NCBI GenBank assembly: GCA_003427395.1
Contig: BFEA01000365.1
Location: forward strand, 761,699-818,650
Source of the DNA: Chara braunii
Taxonomy: Eukaryota > Streptophyta > Charophyceae > Charales > Characeae
Direction: 5' to 3'
Length of the DNA: 56,952 bases
Shown here: positions 30,907 through 41,712 of the stretch, one piece after another
Numbering within the stretch: the stretch's first letter is position 1
Layout: each line of letters opens with the position of its first letter
Made by a program: the position numbers and the translations under genes
The notes under the pieces: generated by a model
Told to the model about the DNA's origin: nothing
What the model saw: the letters and a program-made list of their open reading frames with translations, nothing else
The model's database searches: none

Positions 30907-32721
30907 GATCGAGTTGGCGTTTTTGAACTTATGTGAAGCCAAGATCTTTCCCTCTTTCTCAGCAACGACCAACCGTGTTTCCAAGATGTCGAGGACCTCG
31001 TTCCCCAGATCGGTACGTTCTAGGACCAGACCAGCAGGGTAACATGTTACGATTCTGTTAAGCCGCGCTTCAACAAGTTCCCTTCCCTCTGGCTCATCCG
31101 ATTGAAAAAAGGATACAATAAGGAGGTCGTCAATGTATCTTTTGCCGGAAATCCATTTTGCATCAGTTCCTAATGACTGCAGAAACTGAAACTCCGCATA
31201 CATGCACATTACACATGCGAGAGGGGGGCTAGCCCTTCCTCCCATAGGCAGGCCCTTCTTCTGTCTAAGTATTTTATCAGCCACCAAAAGTACTGTGTTT
31301 TTTAGCTGAAATTTTGTCAATGTGCTTAGTTTGCTTAAACACACCAATTTCCAGCCAACCTCACCTCGTGCTTTTCCGAATTTCGCCAAATGGTTTCTCA
31401 TGTTAATGCTTATCCATTTTGCCGAAAATTGACCAACTATCCATTCCACTGCCCAACTGATTTCTGGATGTGGAAGTTCCGTGAACATTTTCTTAATATC
31501 ATAAGTTCGAGCAATCATACCCAGACTTCGTTGATTTAATCCTTCGATTTCTGCTTTTAAATCGGACAATGTTCTCTGATTAAAATGAGGAACTTTTGTT
31601 CTTTTAATCAGTTCATTGAGGATCAGCGATAGCACTCCTGAGGCTGATCTGAATGGACTCTGATATGATGGCACAATCGGCCGCCTTTTCTTCTTATCCT
31701 TTTCTTTTGGCATGATGTACGCATGCTGAAGATCTCCTTTCTTATCCCATACAGCAATCTTATCCAACCCTGCACCTTTATATTCATTCCTCGCATTATT
31801 GAGAACCTGATTTTTAGCTAAACTGATAGCCTCATAGTTATCATTCATCAGAAACATCTTGTTCAATCCTTCCTCGTAGATCTTCGGGCATTCGGACCAA
31901 GTTTCCGTTTGATTACGGTCTAATGGGGACATAACAAGTCCAGAGAAGGCTTGTTTTAGCCCGTTTACATACTCACTAAGTATGGAGTCTGCTTCTTGTC
32001 TTTCTCCCTTTTTTAGCACTTTGCTCAGATTAATGCCAAAATCTCGGTCCTCCTCAACAGTATTACGAAGACAGGTTAGGGCCTCATTACATGCGTTGTT
32101 GATTATAGCACGAATATCCATGTTTCCAGGAAAAGGCACATTTTTAGAGTTATAAACAAAGGGATCAATCGCAGCAATATCACTAATTTTAACCGAGACA
32201 TGCCCATTAATCCTAGGCAGGTCAAAGTCTGCACAGCAGCACTCGAAAGTGCTGCATCGTGCAAAGGACTTATGATTATGCAGCAGGTCGCCAACCGTCT
32301 TGGCTTTCAAACAGACGTTTTTTGTCCGCTTCGCATACAGGTTAGCAAGTGCCACTGGTTTGACATTTCCCTTAATCCAACTCTTCACTTCCTGATCCGT
32401 TTTTGCTTTATTGATTGTTGTGCAAAACTGCAACTTCACTGCTATGTTACACCGAGGGTTTACCCCGTACTTCTTTTTCATTATGTCGGTTAGAACACCA
32501 CGGATTATTTGACGCCCTTGCTTTTGGTTTACAGTCTTAACGGCCCTATTCAATTCCATTAGTTCATCAAGATCACATTTCCACAGGTCTTTACGTTTCC
32601 AAGGTGCTCTCAGAAGTGCAATCAGTTTCGCTTTCTTCTGCTCAATTCTTGTTATAGTTATGAACAACTGTGTGACATGCCACTCCCCACCCTGTTCAAA
32701 TGCAAGTTTAGCATCTTTCAA
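30904..32721 (-). CDS. Reverse transcriptase (Penelope-like), 605 uninterrupted codons
   Basis: All RT core motifs are present. Fingers: RRPIVPSYQSP (346-356). Motif A: TYDIKKMFTELPH with Asp408. Motif B: QKKGLPMGGRASPPLA (487-502). Motif C: RYIDDLL with Asp531 and Asp532. Motif D/E region: LVLERTDLGNEVLDILETRL (565-584). Upstream, residues 140-175 contain NHKSFARCSTFECCCADFD, a Cys cluster with CxC. That motif lies between nuclease and RT in the N-terminal-nuclease Penelope elements. The region between 180 and 345 could hold the extra fingers insertion of that clade, which I cannot prove. The frame is open upstream through KIEVDGVKLLL to a TAG near 32755, so the first codon given is not the true start. 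The protein originally began at the nuclease. Function: copies element RNA into DNA at a nicked target. Confidence 0.85.
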   Translation of the reverse strand: MKDAKLAFEQGGEWHVTQLFITITRIEQKKAKLIALLRAPWKRKDLWKCDLDELMELNRAVKTVNQKQGRQIIRGVLTDIMKKKYGVNPRCNIAVKLQFCTTINKAKTDQEVKSWIKGNVKPVALANLYAKRTKNVCLKAKTVGDLLHNHKSFARCSTFECCCADFDLPRINGHVSVKISDIAAIDPFVYNSKNVPFPGNMDIRAIINNACNEALTCLRNTVEEDRDFGINLSKVLKKGERQEADSILSEYVNGLKQAFSGLVMSPLDRNQTETWSECPKIYEEGLNKMFLMNDNYEAISLAKNQVLNNARNEYKGAGLDKIAVWDKKGDLQHAYIMPKEKDKKKRRPIVPSYQSPFRSASGVLSLILNELIKRTKVPHFNQRTLSDLKAEIEGLNQRSLGMIARTYDIKKMFTELPHPEISWAVEWIVGQFSAKWISINMRNHLAKFGKARGEVGWKLVCLSKLSTLTKFQLKNTVLLVADKILRQKKGLPMGGRASPPLACVMCMYAEFQFLQSLGTDAKWISGKRYIDDLLIVSFFQSDEPEGRELVEARLNRIVTCYPAGLVLERTDLGNEVLDILETRLVVAEKEGKILASHKFKNANSI

Positions 32722-32999
32722 TAGGAGCTTTACACCATCGACTTCGATTTTTTGCTATGTCCAAACAACAAGGCAATCATGCGCCACGACTTCAACCATC
32801 GTTCCCCTGGGTTATTATTAATTATCATCGGGTTCTTCTTTTTACTTTTAGCAAGGGACTTCAATATGCGTAGTAGATCCGGTTTTTGCACAGCATGCAC
32901 GTCGACACAATTAAAAAACAGAGGTTCGAATGGGCGATTCACATTAACATCTCTCTTTTTCTCATGTTTCCCACGTGCTCGACGCTTACTCATTCGGAC
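32722..32999 (-). pseudogene. Linker between nuclease and RT
   Basis: Basic then mixed sequence: KRRARGKHEKKRDVNVNRPF, EPLFFNCVDVHAVQKPDLLR, AKSKKKNPMIINNNPGERWL and MIALLFGHSKK. At an A6 run (about 32750) the frame changes to KIEVDGVKLLLKDAKLAFEQ, which leads into the RT frame without a stop. A one-base slip in the run would rejoin the two. Confidence 0.6.
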
Positions 33000-33432
33000 A
33001 GAGTTTCCTACTATGTTCTAACCTGGGTTGTTTTCTTTAATAATTGTGCGTCCTAAGCCATTAATGGCCACCTCATTACCAAAACAGATTGAAATAGGTA
33101 CATAGTAATCAATGCCAACTTTTCGCATATATGTATGTACTTTTTGTTTACTATTCCTGGTCACCGCTCTTTGATGCTCAGACCATCGTTCCCTTAAGGT
33201 GCGGATAGTTCTACCAACGTACACCGCTTTTATGGCTTAGCGACATCAACACATACACGCAGCCACTTCCATTCAGCAGCTGGTAACAACGCTCTACACC
33301 CAGATTTACCCAGAAACGGACGTAGGTTCTGCCCCACGCAATGTCGCCTCTGATACTCGCAAGGATGATAATGAGAACGTGAATGCGCTCCAGGAGAATG
33401 TGTGTCTCCTTGCCCGCTCGTTGCTTGGCCAT
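33000..33432 (-). pseudogene. GIY-YIG endonuclease domain, frameshifted
   Basis: The first strand GCVYVLMSLSH (frame 33211-33432) corresponds to the GIY half. One base out of frame, YVGRTIRTLRERWSEHQRAV (33224 down) gives the YIG half and the helix with the catalytic Arg. Then come HTYMRKVG, NEVAINGLGRTIIKENNPG with the candidate catalytic Glu, and a TAG where the family has Leu of the closing LN pair (NPG-stop-N). A CCHH zinc motif, usual in other Penelope nucleases, is not seen, which fits the Chlamys branch. The frame continues after the TAG into KRRARGKHEKKRDV and the RT linker, so nuclease and RT were one polypeptide. The role would be to nick target DNA and prime reverse transcription. 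Confidence 0.7.
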
Positions 33433-33479
33433 ACAGATGCGTTTTGTGGCCCGACGTAGTGATCTGAGGCTCCCACCGG

Positions 33480-35008
33480 TTAGTTTCCCTTTACGTCATT
33501 GCTACCGGATGCAGCGTTCTCGCCGTCTTCGCTCCACGCTTCATTCTTCTTGGAGTGTTCAGCCACCACTGCCGAGGGGTCAGCATTAAGCTGATCAGCG
33601 TAGTTTTGAAGATCAAGCCGAGCCAACTCCCAGGCGCCCATCTCCTTGAAATATCGTATGGATTTTTGTTTACACAGTTCCATGAGACGTGTATAATGTA
33701 ACGAGTTGTAGAATTCACGCCTGATCTTCATATACGCCGCCAAACCCCCTTCATCGATCTCTTCTTCGTCTTCAGTGCAGTCTTTGTTCTGCTCAACGTC
33801 CACGTCCTCGGCTTCTTTGGCTTCTTCACTGTTCCCGGTCTCCACGGCCGGGGTTTCAACAGGTTCAGGTTCTGACTTGACTTCAGATAAGACCACCTTC
33901 CCTTTTCCCTTTATATCGCCGATCCCGTTCAGAAGTGAGGCCAGCATGAGCTTGATGTCCATCAGCTCACTGCTTCCTTCCATCTTAGCGTGCAGGTTCT
34001 GCTTTACTCCTGCAGCGCCTTCTTCATCTGAGGAAATATCTATCCTCTTGGTCCTTGATTTCAGTTTCCTCGTGATCAGGTCTTCACACAATTCGCTGCT
34101 AGGGAGCATACTGCCGGAGTGCGCTCTCTGCCTCTTTTCCGTTTCTCACTGCTCGATGAATCCATGCTCTTCTTCTCGGCTGCCGCGCTAAGACCGCGAA
34201 GCCTCTCGAGTTCTTCCTTCTCCTTGCTAGTAATCTTCGCCCTTTTATCCACTTCTTCCAATTTCTCCGTGATGAGCTTTAGCGAGTCGCCGAGGGTAGA
34301 TGTGACCCATGCCTTCATCTCATCAGTTTTGTCACTCTTCTCGCTCTTCGAGTTTACGAGGTTCTCTCCACAGCTACTCTCAGATGGAATTTCCACAATT
34401 TCTGACGCCACTTCTATTTGATGTCGCGACTCTCTTCTTAGCTTCATCCAACGCCTTATCCATCTTAATCTCCTTAAAGATATCCATATATTCCTTCGTG
34501 AAATATGCCCGGTTCCCTGGACCCGGGAAGGCATTAGCGGCTGGTCCTTTTCTTCTGCCTTCAGCTGTTCCTTGCCCGTGATTACCGTGTCCCGCTTGGA
34601 GTGCTTGCTGCTGCCTATTCACTTGCTGACTTGGTGGGTTTGGCACACTCCATTGTTGACTCACCGGCCATTGGCCCGCGGGTAACCATGGTTGCACTCC
34701 CCATTGCCCCTGCAGGGGAACTTGGTATTGCATTGGATTACTCGGCATCGTTATTCCAGGTTGCAACGTCACGCCAGGAGGTGCTATCGATGATGTGCTG
34801 AACTGCTATTGTGGGATGATCCCTGGAGGCAGCGGATTGGAGGCCGGGTTGCGGCAGTAGCATTGTTGCTTGCGAACTGCGCGTTACTTCCTCTCTGAGG
34901 GTTTTGACCAAACCCATTGCCACCCTCCATCCAATATCTGCCGCAGTAAGACCAGCGACCGTGTCTTCCCACAGATTTCTTACTGCGCCCTCTCCCGTAC
35001 ATACGCAC
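33480..35008 (-). pseudogene. Gag-like region of the element, three frames
   Basis: Starts with a degenerate zinc-knuckle-like SVGRHGRWSYCGRYW (34.96 kb), then a Gln/Pro/Asn/Gly-rich stretch with QYQVPLQGQWGVQPW and GNRAYFTKEYMDIFKEIKMD. This frame (34380-34772) slips into EIPSESSCGENLVNSKSEKS and a coiled coil KITSKEKEELERLRGL (34076-34534). It then slips again into DLITRKLKSRTKRIDISSDE and an acidic region ending at TAA (33480-34109). The layout of RNA-binding knuckle, coiled coil and charged tail is that of a nucleocapsid-like ORF1. I know of no such region described for this Penelope clade. It could be a true part of this lineage or a neighbouring gene fused by chance. Confidence 0.5.
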
Positions 35009-35019
35009 TACTGTAAGCA

Positions 35020-36877
35020 GTGAGATCGCCCCTCACGGATCCCGACACCAATTATCCACTTGTTCACGTCACTGCCACTGGTCATGCCAATTTTACTCCT
35101 ATTAATATATACCAGCATACCAGCATTCGTATGCTTAATACGCTGAGTACCGACGACTACACACCTCTCGTGCGCTGCTCCGCCAGATTGGTCGTAACAA
35201 TGTCTCCGCTAAAGCAGTGTACGAGCAATCACGATACTGAGCACCGGCAGCATCCGCACTTGCTACTCTCTTCAGCAGGACCTACCCTTGAGGGACTGAC
35301 CTCTTGACACTAGACAATCGCCCAGACGGTTGCGGGACCTACCCTCTTCAGCAACCTGCGGGCATGAGTGGTAGGCAGGCCAAGGCCCTTGTAGCAACTG
35401 GCTTCCATTACTGGAGACCTGTAAACAGGTCAAGGGGTTTGATTTTGACAGCTGCTACGGACTTCAACGTCGAACTAATAAAATCATAAAAAGCAAAAGG
35501 TGGAAGAGGATCCCCCTTCTCCATCGATGCAATTCTTGTGGCCAGAGTCGAGGGAAGAAATATTCAGATGCCCTTTGGCACATAAAACCAATGAAGTCGA
35601 AGGACTCAAATCTCTGGCAAGTTTGGATGTCGCACTTCGCATTTCGCGGTTAGCTAGATCGTTCATGCCACCCTGTTGTATTTTCGCGCCTTCCTCTTGC
35701 GGCGTCGAGAATTTAGAGGGGGGTGGGGGGGCGGAGGGATTGGGTTTGGGATTGGAGGGGTTGTGATGACGGCTGGGGTGGGGTGAAAGACACTTGTTCT
35801 TAGTGTTAGGCCTTGTACTTTGCTCTAGTGTTTTGCAGGGTTTTGAGACTAATTCGAATCAGCCGTTCACTCCACACTGCACAGTTCGATCGATTAAACG
35901 AGCGTGTACCTCGTCCACGACACCGATGGCTACATGAAGGCGGAAAGGACTGTTCAAGGAACGACTGCATGAACCTGACTATGGACGCCGGACAGACCAC
36001 TGACTTGCATTTTCACCAAGAAGACCTGCAATTGTCCCCAATGAGCTCATCCAACAGTTCGTCGTTCCACAGACCAGTGCTGCGTTTACTAAAAAACGTA
36101 GTCTCGCTTTTCGTGAGAGCTTTGGGGGTAGCATCCATTTCCCTAGGGCTTTGGCCACACCGTCCGCAGGCGAAGAGCCGTCTGCCTCCCAAAACGAGTT
36201 TCACGTTTCTCGCGAGGTGCGCCCCTCAACTTCGGCGGACAACTGGTATGTGCCGATGGCTGCTGTTGTTACAACATGTCGCCGGAGGAAGTCCGAAAGG
36301 TTCGACAAGCATTTTAAACAAAGAGTTCTAAATAGCGAATGGAGTGGTGGATGAAAAGCCTCAAAGATTTCACGTTGAGTAAAGGTGGACCGAAATGTGT
36401 CCGCCCTATAGAGTACGAACGTCACATATGCATCAAGATGTTCTCGGTGTCTCTCGCAATACGTTTTACTGCTATAAAAAACGATTGGACAATGACTTTG
36501 TGCGTTGCGAGCACGAACAGACGAGTAGACAAAACCAAAAGATAAGACGGTCGCCATGCTTGCCAGCATGAAAACATTCATAGACTGTCATGGGGATAGC
36601 ATGCCGAATGAGGTGCCTCATCTCGATGGCGTTTACAGACCGAAACTTTGATTGCCAGCTGCTTTTAGGAATCGTTCGATTTAAGACTCAATCAAATCAG
36701 ACTTCGTGGCTGTCGACCTCGAAGTAGTATCCGAGTCCAACTTTTGTAAACTGTGGCAGAAACATTTTTTTCACATTTCACTCGGACACTCGAACATATT
36801 CACAAAGTGTGTCGTCTGTCCAGAACTGAAAGAACGTATACAGTACGCTGCTCTTCCTCGAGATGGAGAACGAGCTC
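35020..36877. other. Unrecognised DNA between the retroelement and relic copy 3
   Basis: A G-rich patch lies at 35716-35762. Short frames (35500-35766 plus; 36201-36581 minus) have no recognisable motif. The right end of this stretch meets the relic abruptly at about 36878. Confidence 0.4.
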
Positions 36878-39000
36878 AGGAGGGTTGAGGTTCGTTGTCG
36901 AAGCAACGAATGTTGGGGATGCAGTAAATTGTGCACTTGGCGTATTTGTGCGCTTGTGGAACTTATAAGAGTTCAAGCACAAGAAGAAACTTTATTTTCA
37001 ATACAATGAGCATTTAATTTACTCCTTTCGTAAGAACAGGGTTTCCATCTTCAAAGAGTACGAGGTGCTTGGACTGGACACCGAGATATGGGACGGGAGC
37101 AGGAAAGACGTTGCCGATTCAAGACTGTTTAAGGACCGTTCATCATATATGGGCTGCGAGTATGACAAAACTATGTAGGAAACATCAAAACTCGTGAATC
37201 ATAAGAAGTCCCCTGAGTGGAAGAAAAATGCTCTGTCTATGTTCACTGCAACAGGTTGAACCGTTGAAGAGCAAGAAGATTGCACTTGCTGAAGGCATTG
37301 GAACATTGTATGGAATGATACGTAGGCAACGATCAGCTACAGATGCAAGTGAGCAGCGCAGAGTTGCACGACGTTTTGAATCATACGAAGTGCCACACAT
37401 GCGTTCTCAAGTTATGTGAATCAGTTGATCTCAAGCAGTCGACACCTCAAGCGTTCGAGTCTTTGCATTTGCTTCTGCTATGCTTGAGCCCGTCCTACTT
37501 GACACTCGTTGCTTTTGTGTCGTGGCAGTAAGACCTCTCGTTTATAACCGGCCTGCACCATCTTTCTCTCGTAAAGGCACTTATAAGGAAGTGGGTGAGG
37601 AGGGTTCACTAGGAGAAACATTTTCGTGTTGGGCACAATATATATGTGGCGGAGGATCGCCTTTACATTCCATTAAAGGGCGACCACTTGTGGGAAAGCA
37701 CGTATGTCATCTATAAAGGGAGGGTCGTGGAGGGTGCCGCCGCAACTGTTTGGATGCCTAGAAAATTTACCCCCACGGACATATCTGAGATTCCCTTCAC
37801 GTCATGCGATTGGTCTGTGACTCCACCTGAGGGAGATGGCAAGGTCTACAAGGACATGAAACACAACCCAACCCAACTGGGCGGTCCTATGGAATTCCTT
37901 TGCAAAAAGGGAGAGGGTGTTGAATTCCTTGGGAAGTTGCCTGCAAAGGTCGCGTGGGAGGTTTTCAAAAGCAACCGCCACGTGGTCGCGCTGGAAGGGA
38001 ACTTGGAGTTGTTGCAGTTCCCGATGGACTTCATCAAAAGCGGGATGAACACCGGGGCCAACAACTACGAGTTCGTGGTGAAGGAGGACAAACAGGAGCG
38101 GGTGTGGAACCCCTCTGTGGACATGCCCTTTAAGTTAACTGAGCGGAAGAGAAACAAGATCTACAGGTTCCTCTTCTTGGATGCGCGCCCGAAGAAGGAC
38201 GATGATGCTAAGTACATCCGCCAAAAAGTGCATTTGCTGATGTTGTAAGGCAACTACCAAGGCGCATTGTGCAAGAATGCGAGGTCCTTTGTTGTCAAGC
38301 TTGGGTGCCTGTACTTCATCGAATCTGAACCGAAATTGGAGTTGGGTAGTTACGCAGCCGTGATCTCCACCGACAACGACAAAGAAACCAGGGTCGTTTA
38401 TGATGCAAAATCAAAAGTGGATGAGAGCGACAATGAGAGCATCGACCTTCGTTACGACCTGGTTCCGAGGTAACACGCCGCGGTCCTACGGGAAGCCAAG
38501 CCAGAAGTGTCCGTTGCGCCCACTTCGACCCCTGCGAAGACCCCCACTTCGTCGCTAAGGAGAATATTTTTTTTCCGCCTTTTCAACCGTATTGTGTCCC
38601 GGGAGTAAGGTTCAGCAAGATCATCCTTCTTGGAAGGATGATAATATTCAGTTCGAAGGACAGGCGCACACTCGGTCGACTGAGGCTGATTGGGGCCACG
38701 ACATGATTTGCCACCCAGGCCCAGGAGTTACACAACCAGCGATCAAAAGGGGCGGGTGGGTCATGGCCCTGATGAGGGTGCAAGGGGATGGGTGACTTGT
38801 GATCGAAAGTCCAAGGCCAGGTTCCTTGACACTGCCAGAGTGATGGTTGTCGAAAAAGTCAGGTTTGAAAATCAAGGCGTTTCATATCTTCACCCTTTCA
38901 TCGAATAAACTTATGATCATCTGTACCACGAACTTCACGCTCGTCGGTGGTTGGAACTAGATCACGGTATTTACGACCTTCACACAAGCCGTTCCGAGGG
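36878..39000 (+). pseudogene. Decayed ParB/methyltransferase-like gene, copy 3 (C-terminal part)
   Basis: Homology to copies 1 and 2 begins sharply at about 36878 (GGGTTGAGGTTCGTTGTCG), inside the central block, so the copy is 5'-truncated. Series: TEIWDGSRKDVADSRLFKDR, SSYMGCEYDKT, CHTCVLKLCESVDLKQS (motif IV place), VGHNIY in frame-slipped form, then an intact 200-codon frame (37646-38248). That frame holds FTPTDISEIPF, EFLCKKGEGVEFLGKLPAKV, SNRHVVALEGNLELLQF and FKLTERKRNKIYRFLFLDAR. After a TAA the frame continues with YFIESEPKLELGSY, then DNIQFEGQAHTRSTEADWG and RRWLELDHGIYDLHTS. Stops include a TAG where copy 2 has Glu (GAG). It is the best guide to the ancestral methyltransferase-like region. 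Confidence 0.75.
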
Positions 39001-39149
39001 AAGCGTAAACGGGAAGATGCTGCCTCCACCCGGGGCCGTGGGGACTCCAAGGGTGGATCCCTTCCGACAGTGGAGGTGGTGGGCACGACGGTCATTTCAC
39101 CAGCAAAGGGCACTCATGAAGTGGAGACGGTGGGCCTCATGACCTGGGC

Positions 39150-40874
39150 ACGAGGACAGAAGGCAGCGCAGGGGTGGGGGGAGAATCCGATGTTTCCAAC
39201 CCCTTTAAGGCACCATGTGGTCCTGTCATCTTCATCGATGACAAAAATCGTCGTAAACTACTTCGGAGACTCGTGGGGTGGGACAATGTTAAGGAAGGTC
39301 GTTGACACTTTAGGAGGACAACGGTGTACGGGTCCAAGGATAACGTCGTCGCCAATTCCGCAGAGGTCGTATTGGCATTGGATCTTTTCTAAGGGTTTGG
39401 AGCATCGACTGTGAACATCTCGTTCTACCGCTACTTTTCCAAGGTTTTTTCGTTTTGGCTCGATAATTCTTTGATGAGTTGCAAAAAAACAACGTCGACC
39501 TGGACAGCCCCTGTGACGTTGGGCTGCACAAAAGTTGTATATGTCGTTGCAGATTTGCAACAGATTGGAATAAAGTGGGGCTCCCACTTAAAGGGGGGAT
39601 ATGGGTCAGGGTTCGTCAGCTCTGCTCCACCATGGCCACAACCATTGTCCATTTGACGACAATGAGGATCACGGCCCGCCGCCTCCAACAACGGTGTTTG
39701 TGGGGCAGAGAAACAGAGCGGTCCTGTCTACCGCGGGGATCCAGCTGTCGACTTCGGCAAGACATGCTCCCACCTGTAAAGATGTTGACAGCACCACTAG
39801 CGGAGGTCATACTACAAAGGAGGAGTCTGGAAGTGGGCAACGCGAGCAAGGTACTCCTAAAAAACGAAGGGGAGCTGCTCAGAACGAGGCGGTTGGTTCT
39901 TCGAAGAAACCAAAGAGTGCGACCCTCAAGAGTGAGGGTCGGAAGTGGAAGGAAGGCGGGAGGCTGTAGAGTGGCTCCAGTTAGAAACGTCCAACGTTGA
40001 ATGAGGAGTCGAAACCGGTGGTGGTCATGCAATGACCTTCTGTTGACGTGGACATAACATATTTCCTGGAATTTAAGGACGGCGTGCAGACACAACGAGA
40101 GTTCAAAATTAGCCCTTCGCAGGTGGTTGATATCGGCGACCAGGAACGACAGTACAACCAGCGGTCCCTCGGCCCCATCCACATTGGAGGGATAAAAAAA
40201 GTGATGCTTGACGCGTTTAGAGGGTCAGTGTTACGATTTGTCGCTCGACTTGGCAAAACCTACTTTAGGGGTGCGGGCACAACGTCTTAAGCCTACATAA
40301 TGAAATTGTGATTTGGTTGGTGAGTACTGCTACTACGTGGTTAGTGAGCAGCACAACGCGGCTGTTGTGAGGTTGCTACTTGGCACAGAGGTGGTGAAGA
40401 AATAGAGCTTCGAGCAATGACCCGCATGTATGTTGTACTTTTCAGACAAGGACTTTGAAGGGTAAGCCCTTGTTAGCTCCAAAGACAATAAGAAGGGCCA
40501 TAAGGCGCCTCCCAGACAGTAAAAATCATCGTTGAAGGACAACCGGATGGCAAAAAGTTCTACGAGGGTCGCACGAAAACGATTATGGAAAAACCGACAA
40601 CAAAGAAGCCTAGGTCGAAAATTGTAAAAGTCATGAACGTCGATGCTCCACAAGACACAACAACCTCTGGATGCTGGCAGATGTGACTGGCGACGACACT
40701 ACCAAGAAACAGAACGTACGCCTCCGTTGTTATGTCCCGCTTGAAATGGCTGGAGAAACTGAAGCAAAGTGGACCATGACAAAGAAGAAGGTCAAGGGCT
40801 TAAGGTCGCGCATCGATTACTTTGATTACGACAGGCCGAGAAGGATTGATGCCCGGATGTGGAAAGAGAAATAA
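39150..40874 (+). pseudogene. Decayed ParB/methyltransferase-like gene, copy 2, N-terminal part
   Basis: Matches copy 1 in order: GPVIFIDDKNRR, KDNVVANSAEVVLALDLF, VDLDSPCDVG, a Ser/Thr/basic linker, TYFLEFKDGVQTQREFKISP, SQVVDIGDQERQYNQRSLGP (start of the ParB-like module), EYCYYVVSEQHNAAVVRLLL, YFSDKDFEG, APPRQ, then TKKKVKGLRSRIDYFDYD (compare ITKKKKVNDMRPDLSHIEN in copy 1). Stops and slips are frequent (TAA after ALDLF; TAG and TGA near 40.4 kb). The frame ends at 40874, where AT-rich DNA interrupts the homology. It resumes at 41713. Confidence 0.7.
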
Positions 40875-41712
40875 ACATAGTTTTTATGAAAACCAAAAAT
40901 AAAAAAAGAGCTGGGTTTTTAGGCGCCCTGCAGAAGCAAGATTCTTTGCAAAGGAAATCTATTTAGGATTTTGAGAGTACGATTTTTAGGCGTCTTGCAG
41001 GAGCAAGATTCTTTGCAAAGTTAAAAGAAAAATCCAAAAAGAGAACTAAAAAAATACTTATTGGAAACCACTGGAAGTGGCAAGGAAAAAAACGGGTTTT
41101 TCCATAATAAATCATTACTAACTATAACACCATATATTTAGGAATTGAAATATCAATTTTTTTATTTCTGAAAAGATAATGTGTATAGTTCTATAAGTTG
41201 TGCATCACGACGAGCATGTTCGAGAGTTTCACGAAGACCCAAACTTGTTATCGTATTTACGAATATGTTCGCAAGAATATATTATCCAACTTTGAACAAA
41301 CTTTTTTTTTTTTTTTTCGGTTTTTTGTTTCTTACTTGCGCTTGGCTGAGAATGTAAAAATATCTCAGAGGCAAAAGTTATTTGTGCTATTGTTTTACAT
41401 AAAATATATTTTTTGACAATGATTTTACTGTTAACTCCAAAATTGTTTTATACTAACTGTTGAAAACGACATATAGTCTTATATGCCAGAATTCGCTAAA
41501 GCTGTTTTTTTCCAACTTAAAGTTTCGAGTTTGTTTTATTGGAGCTCTGCTTTTTCTCTCACATTTGGAGAATTGTTCGACTGTTTGCCTAGTTTTTTGC
41601 CTCGTTTCTCGATAAGTGGTTGAGAATGTTTGTTTTTTTTAATAAGAAATACAAGTTTGACTTCTACTTTTTCACTCTATACATCGGGTTTCGTGGTTTT
41701 ATTGGGTTTTCA
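40875..41712. mobile_element. AT-rich insertion within copy 2
   Basis: About 840 bp of AT-rich DNA separates two parts of copy 2 that are contiguous in copy 1 (break close to the NVHVDAAQKK region). It contains a 60-bp-spaced direct repeat (TTTTTAGGCGCCCTGCAGAA and GCAAGATTCTTTGCAAAG, near 40918 and 40980), T runs (41309) and no gene. Terminal repeats and a target duplication could not be identified by eye, so the insertion mechanism is open. Confidence 0.55.

Larger units (their letters stand above)
30631..35008 (-). mobile_element. Penelope-like retroelement with N-terminal GIY-YIG nuclease, damaged
   Basis: Minus-strand order: gag-like region (35008-33480), GIY-YIG nuclease (about 33430-33000), linker with a Cys-rich motif, reverse transcriptase (32721-30904), and a thumb-like extension to the TAA at 30631. 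A nuclease ahead of the RT plus a CxC-type motif between them is the layout described for the Chlamys/Naiad clade. Canonical Penelope elements carry the nuclease at the C terminus, and none is seen after this RT. Damage is light: one frameshift in the GIY-YIG domain near 33211, one TAG at 33016, one slip in an A run near 32750, two TGA codons in the thumb, and two slips in the gag-like part. Terminal repeats could not be fixed by eye. Base composition is more AT-rich than the flanking relic genes. Confidence 0.75.

Noticed and set aside
30382-30936. 184-codon plus-strand frame
   Set aside because: It lies antisense to the reverse transcriptase thumb, which has clear family motifs, and has no motif of its own.
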